A stretch of DNA of 64,000 bases, taken from Syntrophus sp963665935 (lineage in GTDB: Bacteria; Desulfobacterota; Syntrophia; Syntrophales; Syntrophaceae). Under the pieces are notes generated by a model. That model worked only from the letters and a program-made list of their open reading frames with translations, was not told where the DNA came from and did not search any database. The stretch is from assembly GCA_963665935.1 (NCBI GenBank), contig OY762510.1, forward strand, positions 2,480,001 through 2,544,000, read 5' to 3'. Positions 25,482 through 34,956 of this stretch are shown here, one piece after another. The stretch's first letter is position 1. Each line of letters opens with the position of its first letter. Made by a program: the position numbers and the translations under genes.

Positions 25482-25516
25482 AAAAGCAGTGTCAGAAATG
25501 GCCCTGCTTTTTTTAT
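25482..25516 (+). terminator. rho-independent terminator after the PEP-CTERM gene
   Basis: AAAAGCAG (25482-25489) pairs with CTGCTTTT (25504-25511), followed by more T residues. It lies 26 bp after the stop codon. Confidence 0.75.
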
Positions 25517-25712
25517 TATTCATCATTTATAGCCGTTTGAAATTTTCGATAAACAAACAAATGCCGAGACGCTCTGTTTCAGGAAGGAATTTTTACACGT
25601 ATGCTTTAGCCGGAGATGTTAAGAAGAGAGCAGGAAGAAGAATCCTGTCTTGCTGAAGCCTGTCTGATGAGATATAAGCACAGGCTGAGAGTTCCGGATA
25701 ACCACGGCCCGG

Positions 25713-27233
25713 ATGCTTTATCATGACTTTTCTCTCGAGGAGTATTACTTGGTGGCTGTTTTGACTGTTCTTCTTCAAATGCCGGACATCCGGGATGCGG
25801 ATGAACCGGTGCTGCGTCTTTTTAACGATTCCCTTCTCGTCAAGACCATCTGGATCTCTTCCGGATCTTCGGCACGGCAACCGGCTTCCCCCAAGTGCCG
25901 GACAGCTCCCCCGGCGGTCCTTAGTTCCGGCGATTTCCTGAATTCCCTGCTCAGCAGGATCGATACGCCCTGGTTTCTGGTGATCCCGGACGCCCAGGGG
26001 CTGGAGATCCCCTCATCGTCTCTGGAGCGCCTGCTGGAGGTTGGCGAACTGACCGGGGCTGGTCTGGTTTATGCCGATTTCCGGGAACGCACGAACGATG
26101 GACGGCTTAAGGATCATCCCCTCCTCGATTATCAGCTGGGCAGCATCCGGGATATTTTCGATTTCGGTCCGCTGATGCTCTTTTCCGTTCCGGCCATTTT
26201 TCAGGCCCTCAATTCCCGGGGGGCGATCCCCTCTCTGGAAGCGGCCGGGCTTTACGACCTCCGACTAAAGCTGTCCCTCAACTCTGCTTTCTTACATCTT
26301 CCGGAATTTCTCTGCACCCGGACGGAGATCGATGCCCGCAGCAGCGGAGAAAAACTCTTCGATTACGTCCGTCTTGATCAACAGAAGATTCAGCGGGAAA
26401 TGGAAACCGTGGCGACGGAGCATCTTCAGCGCCTCGGCGCCTGTCTTGCCCCTGAATTCGAAGCCCTGCCCCCGAGCGTTCAGGAATTTCCCGTGGAGGC
26501 CAGCGTCATTATCCCCGTGCGCAACCGGCGGCGGACCATCCTCGAAGCCGTGGACAGCGCCCTTTCCCAGAAAATGGATTTTCCTTTTAACGTGATCGTC
26601 GTGGACAACTTTTCTTCCGACGGGACCAGCGAACTCCTGGCCGAGCGGGCGAAGGACTGTCCCGTTCTGAAACATCGCCTTCCGGAACGGAATGATCTGG
26701 ATATCGGCGGCTGCTGGAATGTCGCCATCCAGGACAATGCCTGCGGACGCTATGCGGTGCAGCTCGATTCAGACGATCTTTACAGCCGTCCCGATGCCCT
26801 GCAGCAGATGGTGGATCTCCTGCGGACCGAGCGTTATGCCATGGTCATCGGATCCTATACCCTCGTCAATGAACGACTGGAGGAGATTCCTCCCGGCTTA
26901 GTCGATCATCGGGAATGGACGCAGGAAAATGGACGCAACAACGCCCTGCGGATCAATGGACTCGGCGCGCCGCGCGCCTTTTCCACGGAGCTGATCCGGA
27001 AAACCGGCTTTCTCAATGTGGGATATGGAGAGGACTATGCCTTGGCCCTGCGCCTCTCCCGGCAGTATGAAATCGGCAGGATCTACGAGAGTCTCTACCT
27101 CTGCCGCCGCTGGATGGACAACACCGACGCCGCCCTGCCCATCGAGAAAAGCAACCGCAATGACTTTTTCAAGGATCGGATCCGGACACTGGAAATCCTG
27201 GCCCGGCAGCGGCAAAACGGAAGGCTCCCATGA
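25713..27233 (+). CDS. family 2 glycosyltransferase with extra N-terminal domain
   Basis: This 506-residue protein has a GT2 (GT-A) domain from about residue 260: ASVIIPVRNRRRTI, then VVDNFSSDGTSELL and the metal-binding LDSDDLYSRP. The N-terminal 250 residues are a separate domain, itself glycosyltransferase-like in parts (LVYADFRER), without clear motifs. It is the first gene of a three-gene operon, with a 4-bp overlap to the acetyltransferase. It may act on a surface polysaccharide; the acceptor is unknown. Confidence 0.82.
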   Translation: MLYHDFSLEEYYLVAVLTVLLQMPDIRDADEPVLRLFNDSLLVKTIWISSGSSARQPASPKCRTAPPAVLSSGDFLNSLLSRIDTPWFLVIPDAQGLEIPSSSLERLLEVGELTGAGLVYADFRERTNDGRLKDHPLLDYQLGSIRDIFDFGPLMLFSVPAIFQALNSRGAIPSLEAAGLYDLRLKLSLNSAFLHLPEFLCTRTEIDARSSGEKLFDYVRLDQQKIQREMETVATEHLQRLGACLAPEFEALPPSVQEFPVEASVIIPVRNRRRTILEAVDSALSQKMDFPFNVIVVDNFSSDGTSELLAERAKDCPVLKHRLPERNDLDIGGCWNVAIQDNACGRYAVQLDSDDLYSRPDALQQMVDLLRTERYAMVIGSYTLVNERLEEIPPGLVDHREWTQENGRNNALRINGLGAPRAFSTELIRKTGFLNVGYGEDYALALRLSRQYEIGRIYESLYLCRRWMDNTDAALPIEKSNRNDFFKDRIRTLEILARQRQNGRLP

Positions 27234-27739
27234 CGCCGGTTTCCGTCCGCGCCTGGCAGCTCGCCGATCTTCCCGCAATCCGCACCCTGATCTGGCGCTC
27301 CTGGCTGGTGACCTACAGCGCTTTCATCCCACGGGAAGATCTGCGGACCTATTTTGATACGCACTACACGTTGAAGGCCCTGCAGCTCCTCTTCGCGGAT
27401 GAATATGTATCGGGATTCGTGGTCGAGCAGGAAGGAATTCTCTGTGGTTACGCCCGGACGCGAGTCCATCTGGGGGTGGATCGCTTCCATCTTGCTTCCC
27501 TGTACCTCCTGCCGGAATATGAAGGCCGGGGACTGGGCGGAATCCTGCTTCAGGAAGTCTTGAATGAAGCCGGACGCCGCGGATTCGACAACCTGTGGCT
27601 CGGGGTCATGGTTCCGAATACCCGGGCGCTGGCCTGGTATCAGAAAAGGGGATTCGATTTTCTTGTTTCCATGCCCTTTACCATGGGGGACACAACCGTG
27701 GACCATTTGATCGGCTGTTTGAAAATCGACAAGAGGTAA
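27230..27739 (+). CDS. GNAT-family N-acetyltransferase
   Basis: This 169-residue protein has the GNAT acetyl-CoA motif LYLLPEYEGRGLGGILLQEV near residue 85-104 and a later YQKRGFDF motif B. It overlaps the glycosyltransferase by 4 bp and precedes the HIT-like gene by 7 bp. In this setting it may acetylate a sugar amine, although protein or small-molecule substrates are equally allowed by the fold. Confidence 0.85.
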   Translation: MTPVSVRAWQLADLPAIRTLIWRSWLVTYSAFIPREDLRTYFDTHYTLKALQLLFADEYVSGFVVEQEGILCGYARTRVHLGVDRFHLASLYLLPEYEGRGLGGILLQEVLNEAGRRGFDNLWLGVMVPNTRALAWYQKRGFDFLVSMPFTMGDTTVDHLIGCLKIDKR

Positions 27740-27746
27740 AGAATAC

Positions 27747-28769
27747 ATGGAGCGAAATCCGTTATCCGCCTCCAGAATCTTTGCGGAATTTGATCCGGAA
27801 AGAGATTCTGAAGCCGGCCCAAGGCTTCCTGATTTATGCGGGCAGCTCCTGAGTCGGCAGAAGGCAGACTGGCCGAAATTGAAAGCCGGGTATGAAGCGG
27901 TTTCGCAATCCCGTTTCCGCACCATCGACTGCGGCGATTTTTCCGTTGTCCTTCAGTTCAATCCCCAGCGGATCGTCAGCAGCAGCGCCCGCGTGGATCC
28001 TGCATCCATCTCGGCGCGGCCCTGCTTTCTGTGCCCGGCAAACCTTCCGGAAGCCCAGCAGGGGATTCTCTATCGACGTCATTTCCTGGTCCTCTGCAAC
28101 CCCTTTCCCATCTTCCCTCAGCATTATACAATCAGCGACCTGAATCACCGCCCCCAATCCCTGGAGGACCATCTGGATCTTTTTCTTCTCCTTGCCCGGG
28201 ATCTGGCTCCTCCCCTGGCTGTTTTCTATAACGGGCCTCTCTGCGGGGCTTCGGCGCCGGATCATTTGCACTTTCAGGCCTGCCCGACAGGCAGCCTGCC
28301 CATCGAAGGGCAACTGGATGACGGCCGTCCGATTCCGCTGGTATCGACGTGTGTATCCGCCACGATCTTCCGAGCAGAAGGATTCGGGCGGGCCGTGCTG
28401 GTGGTCGAGGGCCTCGATGCTGAACCCCTGGAAGGGGCCATCAGGAAGATCCTTACGGTCATGAAGACTGCCGCTGTCCCGGGAACGGAACCGATGTTGA
28501 ATCTTTTCGCCTCTTTTAAAGAAGGAAAATGGCGGGTTCTGCTCTTTCCCCGACAGAAAGGCCGGCCGGATCTCTATGACCGGGAAGATCCGGAGCGAAT
28601 CCTGATCAGCCCGGCAAGCGTTGAGATGGGGGGATGGCTGGTTGCGCCCGTCGAGAGGGACTTCCTGAGGCTGAATCCCGATCTTGTGCGTCATATCTAC
28701 CGGGAGGTTTCCGTAGAGCCGGCCCTCTTGGAAGAATGGACGGATCAGTTCTTCCGGATGGGCGATTAA
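27747..28769 (+). CDS. HIT-like nucleotidyltransferase/phosphorylase (DUF4922-like)
   Basis: This 340-residue protein has CFLCPANLP (residues about 92-100), a Cys pair as in galactose-1-phosphate uridylyltransferases, and DHLHFQACP near residue 172, a HIT-type His-x-His-x-Gln motif. Members act on nucleotide sugars or dinucleotides. With the glycosyltransferase and acetyltransferase it may make or recycle a nucleotide-activated sugar. The end overlaps the regulator on the other strand by 4 bp. Confidence 0.75.
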   Translation: MERNPLSASRIFAEFDPERDSEAGPRLPDLCGQLLSRQKADWPKLKAGYEAVSQSRFRTIDCGDFSVVLQFNPQRIVSSSARVDPASISARPCFLCPANLPEAQQGILYRRHFLVLCNPFPIFPQHYTISDLNHRPQSLEDHLDLFLLLARDLAPPLAVFYNGPLCGASAPDHLHFQACPTGSLPIEGQLDDGRPIPLVSTCVSATIFRAEGFGRAVLVVEGLDAEPLEGAIRKILTVMKTAAVPGTEPMLNLFASFKEGKWRVLLFPRQKGRPDLYDREDPERILISPASVEMGGWLVAPVERDFLRLNPDLVRHIYREVSVEPALLEEWTDQFFRMGD

Positions 28770-29455
28770 CCGCCCAGTTTTCCTGTTTCCGCCAGTTCCT
28801 GCAGGCCATCCCGGTCTCGAATCGTAATCTCCTTTCCCTTAACTTCAATCAGGTCGGCACTGCTCATTCTTGAAAGGATCCGGGAGAGGGTCTCCGGGAT
28901 CGTCCCCAGCAGGCTGGCCAGTTGCCCTTTGGAAATGCCAAGGGAGAGACGATCCCCCTGTTCCTCTTCATCGCTGAGGTAGAGCAGATAGGAGGCCAGT
29001 CGTCCTGGAACCTCCTTGAGGGTCAGATTCTCAATCTGGACCGTAAACTGCCGCAGGCGCATGGACAGGTCGGCAAGGAGATTCAGGCAGAGGGATGGAT
29101 TTCCGGAGATCAGCGACACGAAGGCTGTCCGGGGGAAGAAGAGGAGATGGCTCTTCAGGAGCGTGCTTGCATTGGCGGGAAAGCGCTTTCCGGAGAACAC
29201 GGCCACCTCGCCGAAGGAGTTTCCCGGGCCGTAGATGTGGAGAATCTGTTCCTTTCCTTCCAGGGAAAGCTTGTAGATTTTGACCTGTCCGGAGGCCACC
29301 ACATAGAAGCCATCTCCTTCCTCTCCTTCGGCAAAGATCTCCTTTCCCTTATCGTAAAGTTTGTCCCGGGCGATATCCCGGATCTGACCGAGCTGAGATT
29401 CGGAAAGCCCTTGAAAAAGGGGGATTGACCTGAGAATTTTCAACATATTGTGCAT
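28766..29455 (-). CDS. hcpR: Crp/Fnr-family regulator, HcpR-like
   Basis: This 229-residue regulator has an N-terminal cyclic-nucleotide-binding fold (about 10-125, with FAEGEEGDGFYVVASGQV and GNSFGEVAVFSGKRFPA), a dimerisation helix, and a C-terminal winged HTH with LGTIPETLSRILSRM. It has no N-terminal Cys cluster of the FNR type. Divergent position to hcp and a TTGAC-N4-GTCAA site between them match the HcpR regulon of anaerobes, which responds to nitrosative stress. The name is by context. Confidence 0.85.
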   Translation of the reverse strand: MHNMLKILRSIPLFQGLSESQLGQIRDIARDKLYDKGKEIFAEGEEGDGFYVVASGQVKIYKLSLEGKEQILHIYGPGNSFGEVAVFSGKRFPANASTLLKSHLLFFPRTAFVSLISGNPSLCLNLLADLSMRLRQFTVQIENLTLKEVPGRLASYLLYLSDEEEQGDRLSLGISKGQLASLLGTIPETLSRILSRMSSADLIEVKGKEITIRDRDGLQELAETGKLGG

Positions 29456-29486
29456 ATTTGCCCTCTTTTTTAAAAATTTTCCTTGC

Positions 29487-29504
29487 CCTTGACCTAAGTC
29501 AAGG
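29487..29504. promoter_or_regulatory. HcpR-type operator
   Basis: CCTTGAC-CTAA-GTCAAGG forms a palindrome with perfect 7-bp arms. It matches the TTGAC-N4-GTCAA core known for HcpR. It lies 32 bp before the regulator start and 119 bp before hcp, so it could control both directions. Confidence 0.8.
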
Positions 29505-29623
29505 CGAAAATAAACGCATTATGAGGTAATGGCTCCAGTAATCAAGGGAGATCTTTCAAAGTTTTTTCTGTCTTCCCTTGATGAAATTCAAAATATCATT
29601 CCAAAAGGAAAAGGAGGAAGAAC

Positions 29624-31252
29624 ATGTTTTGTTTTCAATGTGAGCAGACGGCAGGTGGAACAGGATGTACGAAGGGCGGTGTGTGCGGAAAGACGCCGGA
29701 AGTGGCGGCGCTGCAGGATCTTCTTCTCTATGCGTTGAAAGGGCTGGCTCTCGTTGCCCTGGAGGCGGACAAAGTCGGGGTCCGCGATGATGAGGTCGAT
29801 CGCTTCACCGTCGAAGCCCTCTTCTCGACTCTGACCAATGTGGATTTTGATCCGGACCGTTTCGTTCTCCTTCTGAATACAACGGCAAAGCTTCGCGAAG
29901 GGCTGGCGGAAAAAGTCAGGAAGGCCGGCGGAAAGGTTGAACTATCCGACGCCGCTGCGCTTTTCCAACCGGAGGCGACGCTGGCAGGCCTGGTCGCCCA
30001 GGGCGAAAAGGTGGGCGTCAAATCCGATCCTCAGGCCGATCCCGATGTTTCGGCCCTGAAAGAACTCTTGACCTACGGCATGAAAGGGGTCGCGGCCTAT
30101 GCCGATCATGCCCGGATTCTGGGAAAAACCGATGATGTGATCACCCGCTTTCTTTACGAAGGCCTGGCGGCCACCCGCAATGCCGCGTTGGGCGTGAATG
30201 ATCTGGTTCCCCTCGTCCTGAAGTGTGGGGAGGTCAATCTCAGGACCATGGAAATCCTCGATGCCGCCAATACGGAAGCCTATGGTCATCCCGTTCCCAC
30301 CGCCGTTCCCCTGGGGGCGAAGAAGGGAAAGGCCATCCTCGTTTCCGGACACGACCTCAAAGACCTGGATCTGCTCCTTCAGCAGACGGCCGGAAAGGGG
30401 ATCAATGTCTACACCCACGGGGAGATGCTTCCCTGCCACGGTTATCCGGGACTGAAGAAGTATCCCCATTTCTACGGCCATTACGGAACGGCCTGGCAGA
30501 ACCAGAAGAAGGAATTCGATGCCTTTCCCGGAGCCATCCTCATGACGACCAACTGCATCCAGAAACCGGCTGATTCCTACCAGGGCAACATCTTCACCAC
30601 CGGCCTGGTGGGATATCCGGGCGTCACCCACATTGCCAATAAGGACTTCACCCCGGTGATTGAGAAGGCCCTGGCGCTGCCCGGTTTTTTGGAAGATGTG
30701 CCCGGAAAGTCGGTGATGGTCGGCTTTGCCCGGAACGCCGTCCTCGGCGTGGCCGATAAGGTCATCGAAGGAGTGAAGAACAAGGCGATCCGGCACTTCT
30801 TCCTGGTGGCGGGCTGTGACGGCGCCAAACCGGGAAGGAACTACTACACGGAATTCGTGGAGAAGGTCCCCCAGGATTGCGTGGTCCTCACCCTGGCCTG
30901 CGGGAAGTTCCGCTTCTTCGACAAGGAGCTCGGAGACATCGGCGGAATCCCCCGTCTGCTCGACATCGGCCAGTGCAATGACGCCTATTCGGCCATCGCC
31001 ATCGCCGGGGCGCTCGCCAATGCCTTCGGCTGCGGGGTGAACGATCTGCCCCTTTCCATGGTCCTTTCCTGGTACGAGCAGAAGGCGGTGGCCATTCTCC
31101 TGACCCTGCTCCATCTCGGGATCAGGGACATCCGGCTGGGGCCGAGCCTTCCCGCCTTTGTGACGCCCAACATCCTGAACGTCCTCGTGCAGAACTTCAA
31201 CATCATGCCCATCTCGACGCCGGACGAGGATCTGAAGGCGATTCTGGGTTAA
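29624..31252 (+). CDS. hcp: hybrid-cluster protein (hydroxylamine/NO reductase)
   Basis: This 542-residue protein begins MFCFQCEQTAGGTGCTKGGV with the N-terminal Cys set C-x2-C-x8-C-x5-C, which binds the proximal Fe-S cluster. Later conserved parts include GHDLKDLD, MLPCHGYPGL, the TTNCIQKP and GCDGAKPGR stretches that carry hybrid-cluster ligands. Hcp reduces NO to N2O and can reduce hydroxylamine; it is cytoplasmic and protects anaerobes. It is probably controlled by the HcpR-like site upstream. Full length. Confidence 0.97.
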   Translation: MFCFQCEQTAGGTGCTKGGVCGKTPEVAALQDLLLYALKGLALVALEADKVGVRDDEVDRFTVEALFSTLTNVDFDPDRFVLLLNTTAKLREGLAEKVRKAGGKVELSDAAALFQPEATLAGLVAQGEKVGVKSDPQADPDVSALKELLTYGMKGVAAYADHARILGKTDDVITRFLYEGLAATRNAALGVNDLVPLVLKCGEVNLRTMEILDAANTEAYGHPVPTAVPLGAKKGKAILVSGHDLKDLDLLLQQTAGKGINVYTHGEMLPCHGYPGLKKYPHFYGHYGTAWQNQKKEFDAFPGAILMTTNCIQKPADSYQGNIFTTGLVGYPGVTHIANKDFTPVIEKALALPGFLEDVPGKSVMVGFARNAVLGVADKVIEGVKNKAIRHFFLVAGCDGAKPGRNYYTEFVEKVPQDCVVLTLACGKFRFFDKELGDIGGIPRLLDIGQCNDAYSAIAIAGALANAFGCGVNDLPLSMVLSWYEQKAVAILLTLLHLGIRDIRLGPSLPAFVTPNILNVLVQNFNIMPISTPDEDLKAILG

Positions 31253-31264
31253 CCGACATCTAAA

Positions 31265-31300
31265 CCGTTAGTGTCCCCGTCTCTGCGGGGGCACTAACGG
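31265..31300 (+). terminator. hairpin after hcp
   Basis: CCGTTAGTGTCCCCG (31265-31279) pairs with CGGGGGCACTAACGG (31286-31300), a 15-bp stem with one G-T pair and a short loop. A T tract is lacking. It lies 12 bp past the hcp stop and may only attenuate read-through to the flavodiiron gene. Confidence 0.6.
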
Positions 31301-31438
31301 AAAAGAATCCGGCCTTTGGCCTCCTTTTGAGAAGGTACATTATTATCAACGGAACGCAAAAGAGGAACATCGCTGTGAAAAAGGAATTCAATAAGGGGCA
31401 TATGGTCTTAGTCACCACGATTGCAACAGGAGGATATC

Positions 31439-32626
31439 ATGGCGTTTAAAATCAAGGGAAATGTTTCCTGGGTGGGAAAGATCGATTGGGAACTGCGGAA
31501 ATTCCACGGCGACGAGTATTCGACCCATCGTGGCTCGACCTACAATTCCTACCTGATTGAGGAGGAAAAAATCGCCCTGATCGACACGGTCTGGCTTCCC
31601 TTTGCCAAAGAATATGTGGCCAACTTGGAGGCGGTCCTGGATCTGGAAAAGATCGACTACGTCATCGCCAACCATGCGGAGTCTGACCACAGCGGCGCCC
31701 TGTCGGAATTGATGCGCCGCATCCCCGACAAACCGATTTACTGTACGGCAAACGGCGTCAAGTCCCTGAAAGGGCACTATCACAAGAATTGGGACTTTCA
31801 CCCCGTCAAGACGGGGGACCGCCTGAGTCTGGGGAGCAAGGAACTGATCTTCATCGAGGCGCCCATGCTCCATTGGCCGGACACTATGTTCTGCTACCTG
31901 ACGGGAGACAACATCCTCTTCAGCAACGATGCCTTCGGTCAGCATTACGCTTCGGAATTCATGTTCAATGATTTGGTGGACCAAAATGAGCTGATGACGG
32001 AATGCATCAAGTACTACGCCAATATCCTCACGCCCTTCAGTGTGATGGTGGACAGGAAGATCAAGGAGGTCCTGTCCCTCGGTCTTCCCGTAGATGTGAT
32101 CTGTACGAGTCATGGTGTGATCTGGCGCAAGGATCCCCTCCGGATCGTGGAGCAGTACCTCAAATGGGCCAACGATTACCAGGAGAACCAGATTACGATC
32201 CTTTACGATACCATGTGGAACGGCACCCGGATCATGGCGGAACATATCGCTCGGGGGATCAGATTGGCGGACCCGCTGGTGAACGTGAAACTCTACAATG
32301 TTGCCCATACGGACAAGAATGATGTCATTTCGGAAGTCTTCAAGTCCAAGGCCGTCCTGGCCGGCTCCCCTACGATCAATCGGGGGATTCTGACCGCGGT
32401 GGCGGGAATCCTGGAGGAGATCAGCGGCCTGAAATTCAAGGGGAAAAAAGCGGCAGCCTTCGGTTGCTATGGCTGGAGCGGCGAATCGGTAAAAATTCTG
32501 AACCAGCGGCTGCAGGAGGCTGGATTTCAAATCGTCGACGAGGGGCTCCGCTGTTTTTGGAATCCTGATGAAGAAGCCATAAAGGCTAGCGAAGAATTCG
32601 GCCGTAAAGTGGCGGGGCTGTTTTAG
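31439..32626 (+). CDS. flavodiiron protein (NO/O2 reductase, FprA-like)
   Basis: This 395-residue protein has an N-terminal metallo-beta-lactamase diiron domain with NHAESDHSGAL (HxExDH) near residue 78 and a C-terminal flavodoxin domain starting ITILYDTMWNGT near residue 250 that binds FMN. It reduces NO to N2O or O2 to water. ATG 31439 is chosen because AGGAGG is 4 bp upstream; a TTG at 31421 is less likely. It belongs with hcp and the ferredoxin as a stress-defence set. Confidence 0.93.
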   Translation: MAFKIKGNVSWVGKIDWELRKFHGDEYSTHRGSTYNSYLIEEEKIALIDTVWLPFAKEYVANLEAVLDLEKIDYVIANHAESDHSGALSELMRRIPDKPIYCTANGVKSLKGHYHKNWDFHPVKTGDRLSLGSKELIFIEAPMLHWPDTMFCYLTGDNILFSNDAFGQHYASEFMFNDLVDQNELMTECIKYYANILTPFSVMVDRKIKEVLSLGLPVDVICTSHGVIWRKDPLRIVEQYLKWANDYQENQITILYDTMWNGTRIMAEHIARGIRLADPLVNVKLYNVAHTDKNDVISEVFKSKAVLAGSPTINRGILTAVAGILEEISGLKFKGKKAAAFGCYGWSGESVKILNQRLQEAGFQIVDEGLRCFWNPDEEAIKASEEFGRKVAGLF

Positions 32627-32702
32627 GGCAGGACCGCTTGGATTTTAAAGATTGGACAGGAGCGTCTTCTTTGCGGGAACGTCCCGGGTGTAAGGAACAA
32701 AA

Positions 32703-33395
32703 ATGAAAACGAAGCGTAAGATTATAGAAATAGACGAGGAACTCTGCAATGGTTGCGGACAGTGCGTTTCCGCCTGTGCGGAAAGTGCGCTGGCCCTTGT
32801 GGACGGCAAGGCCAGGGTCGTCTCCGACAATCTCTGCGACGGACTTGGCGCCTGCATCGGGGAATGCCCTACGGGAGCCCTGAAAATCGTGGAGCGGGAG
32901 GCCGACGAGTTTGATCTCCAGGCCGTGGAAATGGCCCAAAGCTGTCCGTCATCGCAGGTGGTCGTGAGTTTTCCCTCGGTTGTCCCTTCCGCGGAATCCC
33001 GTCCGTCCACTCTTTCCCACTGGCCGGTCAAGATCCGGCTGGTTCCGGAGGGCGCCCCCTTTCTGCAGGGTTCTGATCTTCTCGTCGTTGCGGACTGTGT
33101 CCCCGTTGCCTTTCCTGATCTCCATGGGAAATTACTCCCGGGAAGGGCAGTCATGGTGGGATGTCCGAAGTTTGATGAAGCCGATGCCTATGTTGAGAAA
33201 TTTGCCGGGATCTTCCGGAATGCCGGGGTGAAGCGCGTTACCGTGGCCATCATGGAGGTTCCCTGCTGTTCCGGGCTGCCGCGCATTGTCAGGAGGGCGA
33301 TGGATCTTGCCGGCAAAATTATTCCCCTGGATATCGTGGTGATCAGCCGCCAGGGGAAAATAATCGACGAGGGAAAGAAGCTTGTCTGTCTTTAA
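32703..33395 (+). CDS. 4Fe-4S dicluster ferredoxin-like protein
   Basis: This 230-residue protein has two [4Fe-4S] motifs near the N terminus: CNGCGQCVSAC (residues about 16-26) and a variant CDGLGACIGECP (about 44-55). The C-terminal 140 residues form another domain with CPKFDEADAY and VPCCSGLPR, containing further Cys. Its place after the flavodiiron gene and hcp suggests it passes electrons to one of them. Confidence 0.8.
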   Translation: MKTKRKIIEIDEELCNGCGQCVSACAESALALVDGKARVVSDNLCDGLGACIGECPTGALKIVEREADEFDLQAVEMAQSCPSSQVVVSFPSVVPSAESRPSTLSHWPVKIRLVPEGAPFLQGSDLLVVADCVPVAFPDLHGKLLPGRAVMVGCPKFDEADAYVEKFAGIFRNAGVKRVTVAIMEVPCCSGLPRIVRRAMDLAGKIIPLDIVVISRQGKIIDEGKKLVCL

Positions 33396-33482
33396 TTAAG
33401 AAGAAGGAAAGGCGGGGATGTTGAGGAGAAAAGAATGGACACTGACAGGGAAAAATTAAAGATATTTCGCAAGGGGGGTATC

Positions 33483-33824
33483 ATGGAAAAGATCAAAGAG
33501 AAAGAGAAGGGGATTCCCTTCAACCTGGAAAATGAGGTTGCCTACGCCGACGGCTCCGTGGTCAGCAAAACGCTGCTCAACAGTCTCGCCGGGACGGTCA
33601 CCCTTTTTTCCTTCGATGCCGGTCAGGGATTGAGCGAACACACCGCGCCCTTTGATGCGATGGTCTATCTCCTCGACGGAGAAGCGAAGATTACCATCGG
33701 CGGGAACCCGAACCTCGTTTCCAAAGGCGATATGCTGATTATGCCCGCCGATGTCCCGCATGCCCTGATGGCAGAGAAGCCCTTCAAGATGCTTTTGATC
33801 ATGATTCGGGGAAAGCAGGAATAA
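33483..33824 (+). CDS. small cupin-domain protein
   Basis: This cupin of about 113 residues has the single-domain motifs GLSEHTAPFDAMVYLLDGEA (metal-ligand His and a Glu) and GDMLIMPADVPHALMA. Such small cupins often accompany hcp in anaerobes. I chose ATG 33483, preceded by AAGGGGGG; an upstream ATG at 33435 with GAGGAG adds 16 residues that look non-conserved. The function is probably metal binding or redox sensing. Confidence 0.8.
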   Translation: MEKIKEKEKGIPFNLENEVAYADGSVVSKTLLNSLAGTVTLFSFDAGQGLSEHTAPFDAMVYLLDGEAKITIGGNPNLVSKGDMLIMPADVPHALMAEKPFKMLLIMIRGKQE

Positions 33825-33890
33825 TCGATATCCAGATAAACCGTGATGTCGCTCTGAGAATCCGGCACAAAAAGAATACGAATGCACCGG

Positions 33891-34703
33891 TTACGTTACC
33901 CGTGCCACCAGCAACCCGGTGCGTTCCTTCTTTTTTCTCAGATATCCGTAAAGCGTCTCCGGACTGATCAGCACCTTTCCGGCAAGTCGAGAGGCATGGA
34001 GGAGGTGAACCCGGCGCCGTTGACGCAGGGCGATTCCCACATGCGCCACATCCAGACCGTCTACGCTCGTCGTTATCGCCAGAAGGTCGCCGTCCTGGAG
34101 CTGGCCCTCGATATCACGCAGCTTTTCCCGGGGGAGGAAATAGTTCAACCCCGCTGTGATCCGTTCCTCGATATCCCGTATCTGCCGGAAAGTCTGTGCA
34201 TCTTCTAGAGCCGGAAAACTTTCCCGATGGTGCGTCATATAGGAGATCGGCTTTTCCAGGCGCTGCCCCCCGAGGGCTTTCGTCATGTTGCGGACAAATC
34301 CCTTCGCTTCGGCATCGCCGAGCCAGTCGGAAAAATAATGGAGACGGGAGGCGTAACCCTCTAAAATCCCTTCCCGATAGCGCAGTCGCTTCAGGGTTGC
34401 GGCGTAATCTGCAAAGTCCGTCGCCCCTGTTCGGACCAGCCGCTCCAGGACCACGGCATTCTCCAGAAAGGTAAAGCAGTCCAGTTCCCGCAGATTGAGA
34501 ATCAGCCGTTCCGGTCCTTTCCGTTCCAGGGTGTTTGTTCCGTACGGCCGGCCCAGAAAGGCGAGGCCGGCAGCTGCAACACCCGCTTCGGGGGAAAGCC
34601 CCTTTGCCTGAAGACGCACCATGTTCTCAATGATTTTACGAAAAAGGACGGGATCTTCCGGAGCATGAAGGATGTCCTCTTCTCTTTTGGCCCTGTCTTT
34701 CAT
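33891..34703 (-). CDS. DUF1460-family NlpC/P60-like protein
   Basis: This 270-residue protein matches the DUF1460 (N-acetylmuramoyl-L-alanine amidase-like) pattern: ELDCFTFLENAVVLERL with the catalytic Cys near residue 75 and DVAHVGIALR with the His near residue 221. These enzymes cut peptidoglycan peptides. No signal peptide is visible, so cytosolic turnover of peptidoglycan fragments or another start is possible. It is a single minus-strand gene. Confidence 0.8.
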   Translation of the reverse strand: MKDRAKREEDILHAPEDPVLFRKIIENMVRLQAKGLSPEAGVAAAGLAFLGRPYGTNTLERKGPERLILNLRELDCFTFLENAVVLERLVRTGATDFADYAATLKRLRYREGILEGYASRLHYFSDWLGDAEAKGFVRNMTKALGGQRLEKPISYMTHHRESFPALEDAQTFRQIRDIEERITAGLNYFLPREKLRDIEGQLQDGDLLAITTSVDGLDVAHVGIALRQRRRVHLLHASRLAGKVLISPETLYGYLRKKKERTGLLVARVT

Positions 34704-34956
34704 TGTTTCCTTTTTTAAATACCCGCAACCTATCGGAGTTAAAGCAATCCGGCAAAAGCACGGACCTATTATCCCTTTGAATCTGTCGAACGCAACCTAA
34801 TTTTGTCTCCACTTTTAATTTTCCTGGACCGGCGCAAGGGAAAACTTATCCTGTTGCCGATTTTTGCTTGACATTGAAGTCCATTCTTCCAATACTTTTG
34901 TTGTTTTATCGCGAAGATCACTGATGACAGAGGATAGGGGCCGGAAGGAGAATCTT

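Noticed and set aside
29942..31114. 390-residue minus-strand open frame
   Set aside because: It lies wholly inside hcp on the opposite strand; the hcp frame is unmistakable.
31412..32530. 372-residue minus-strand open frame
   Set aside because: Shadow of the flavodiiron gene, which has complete family motifs.
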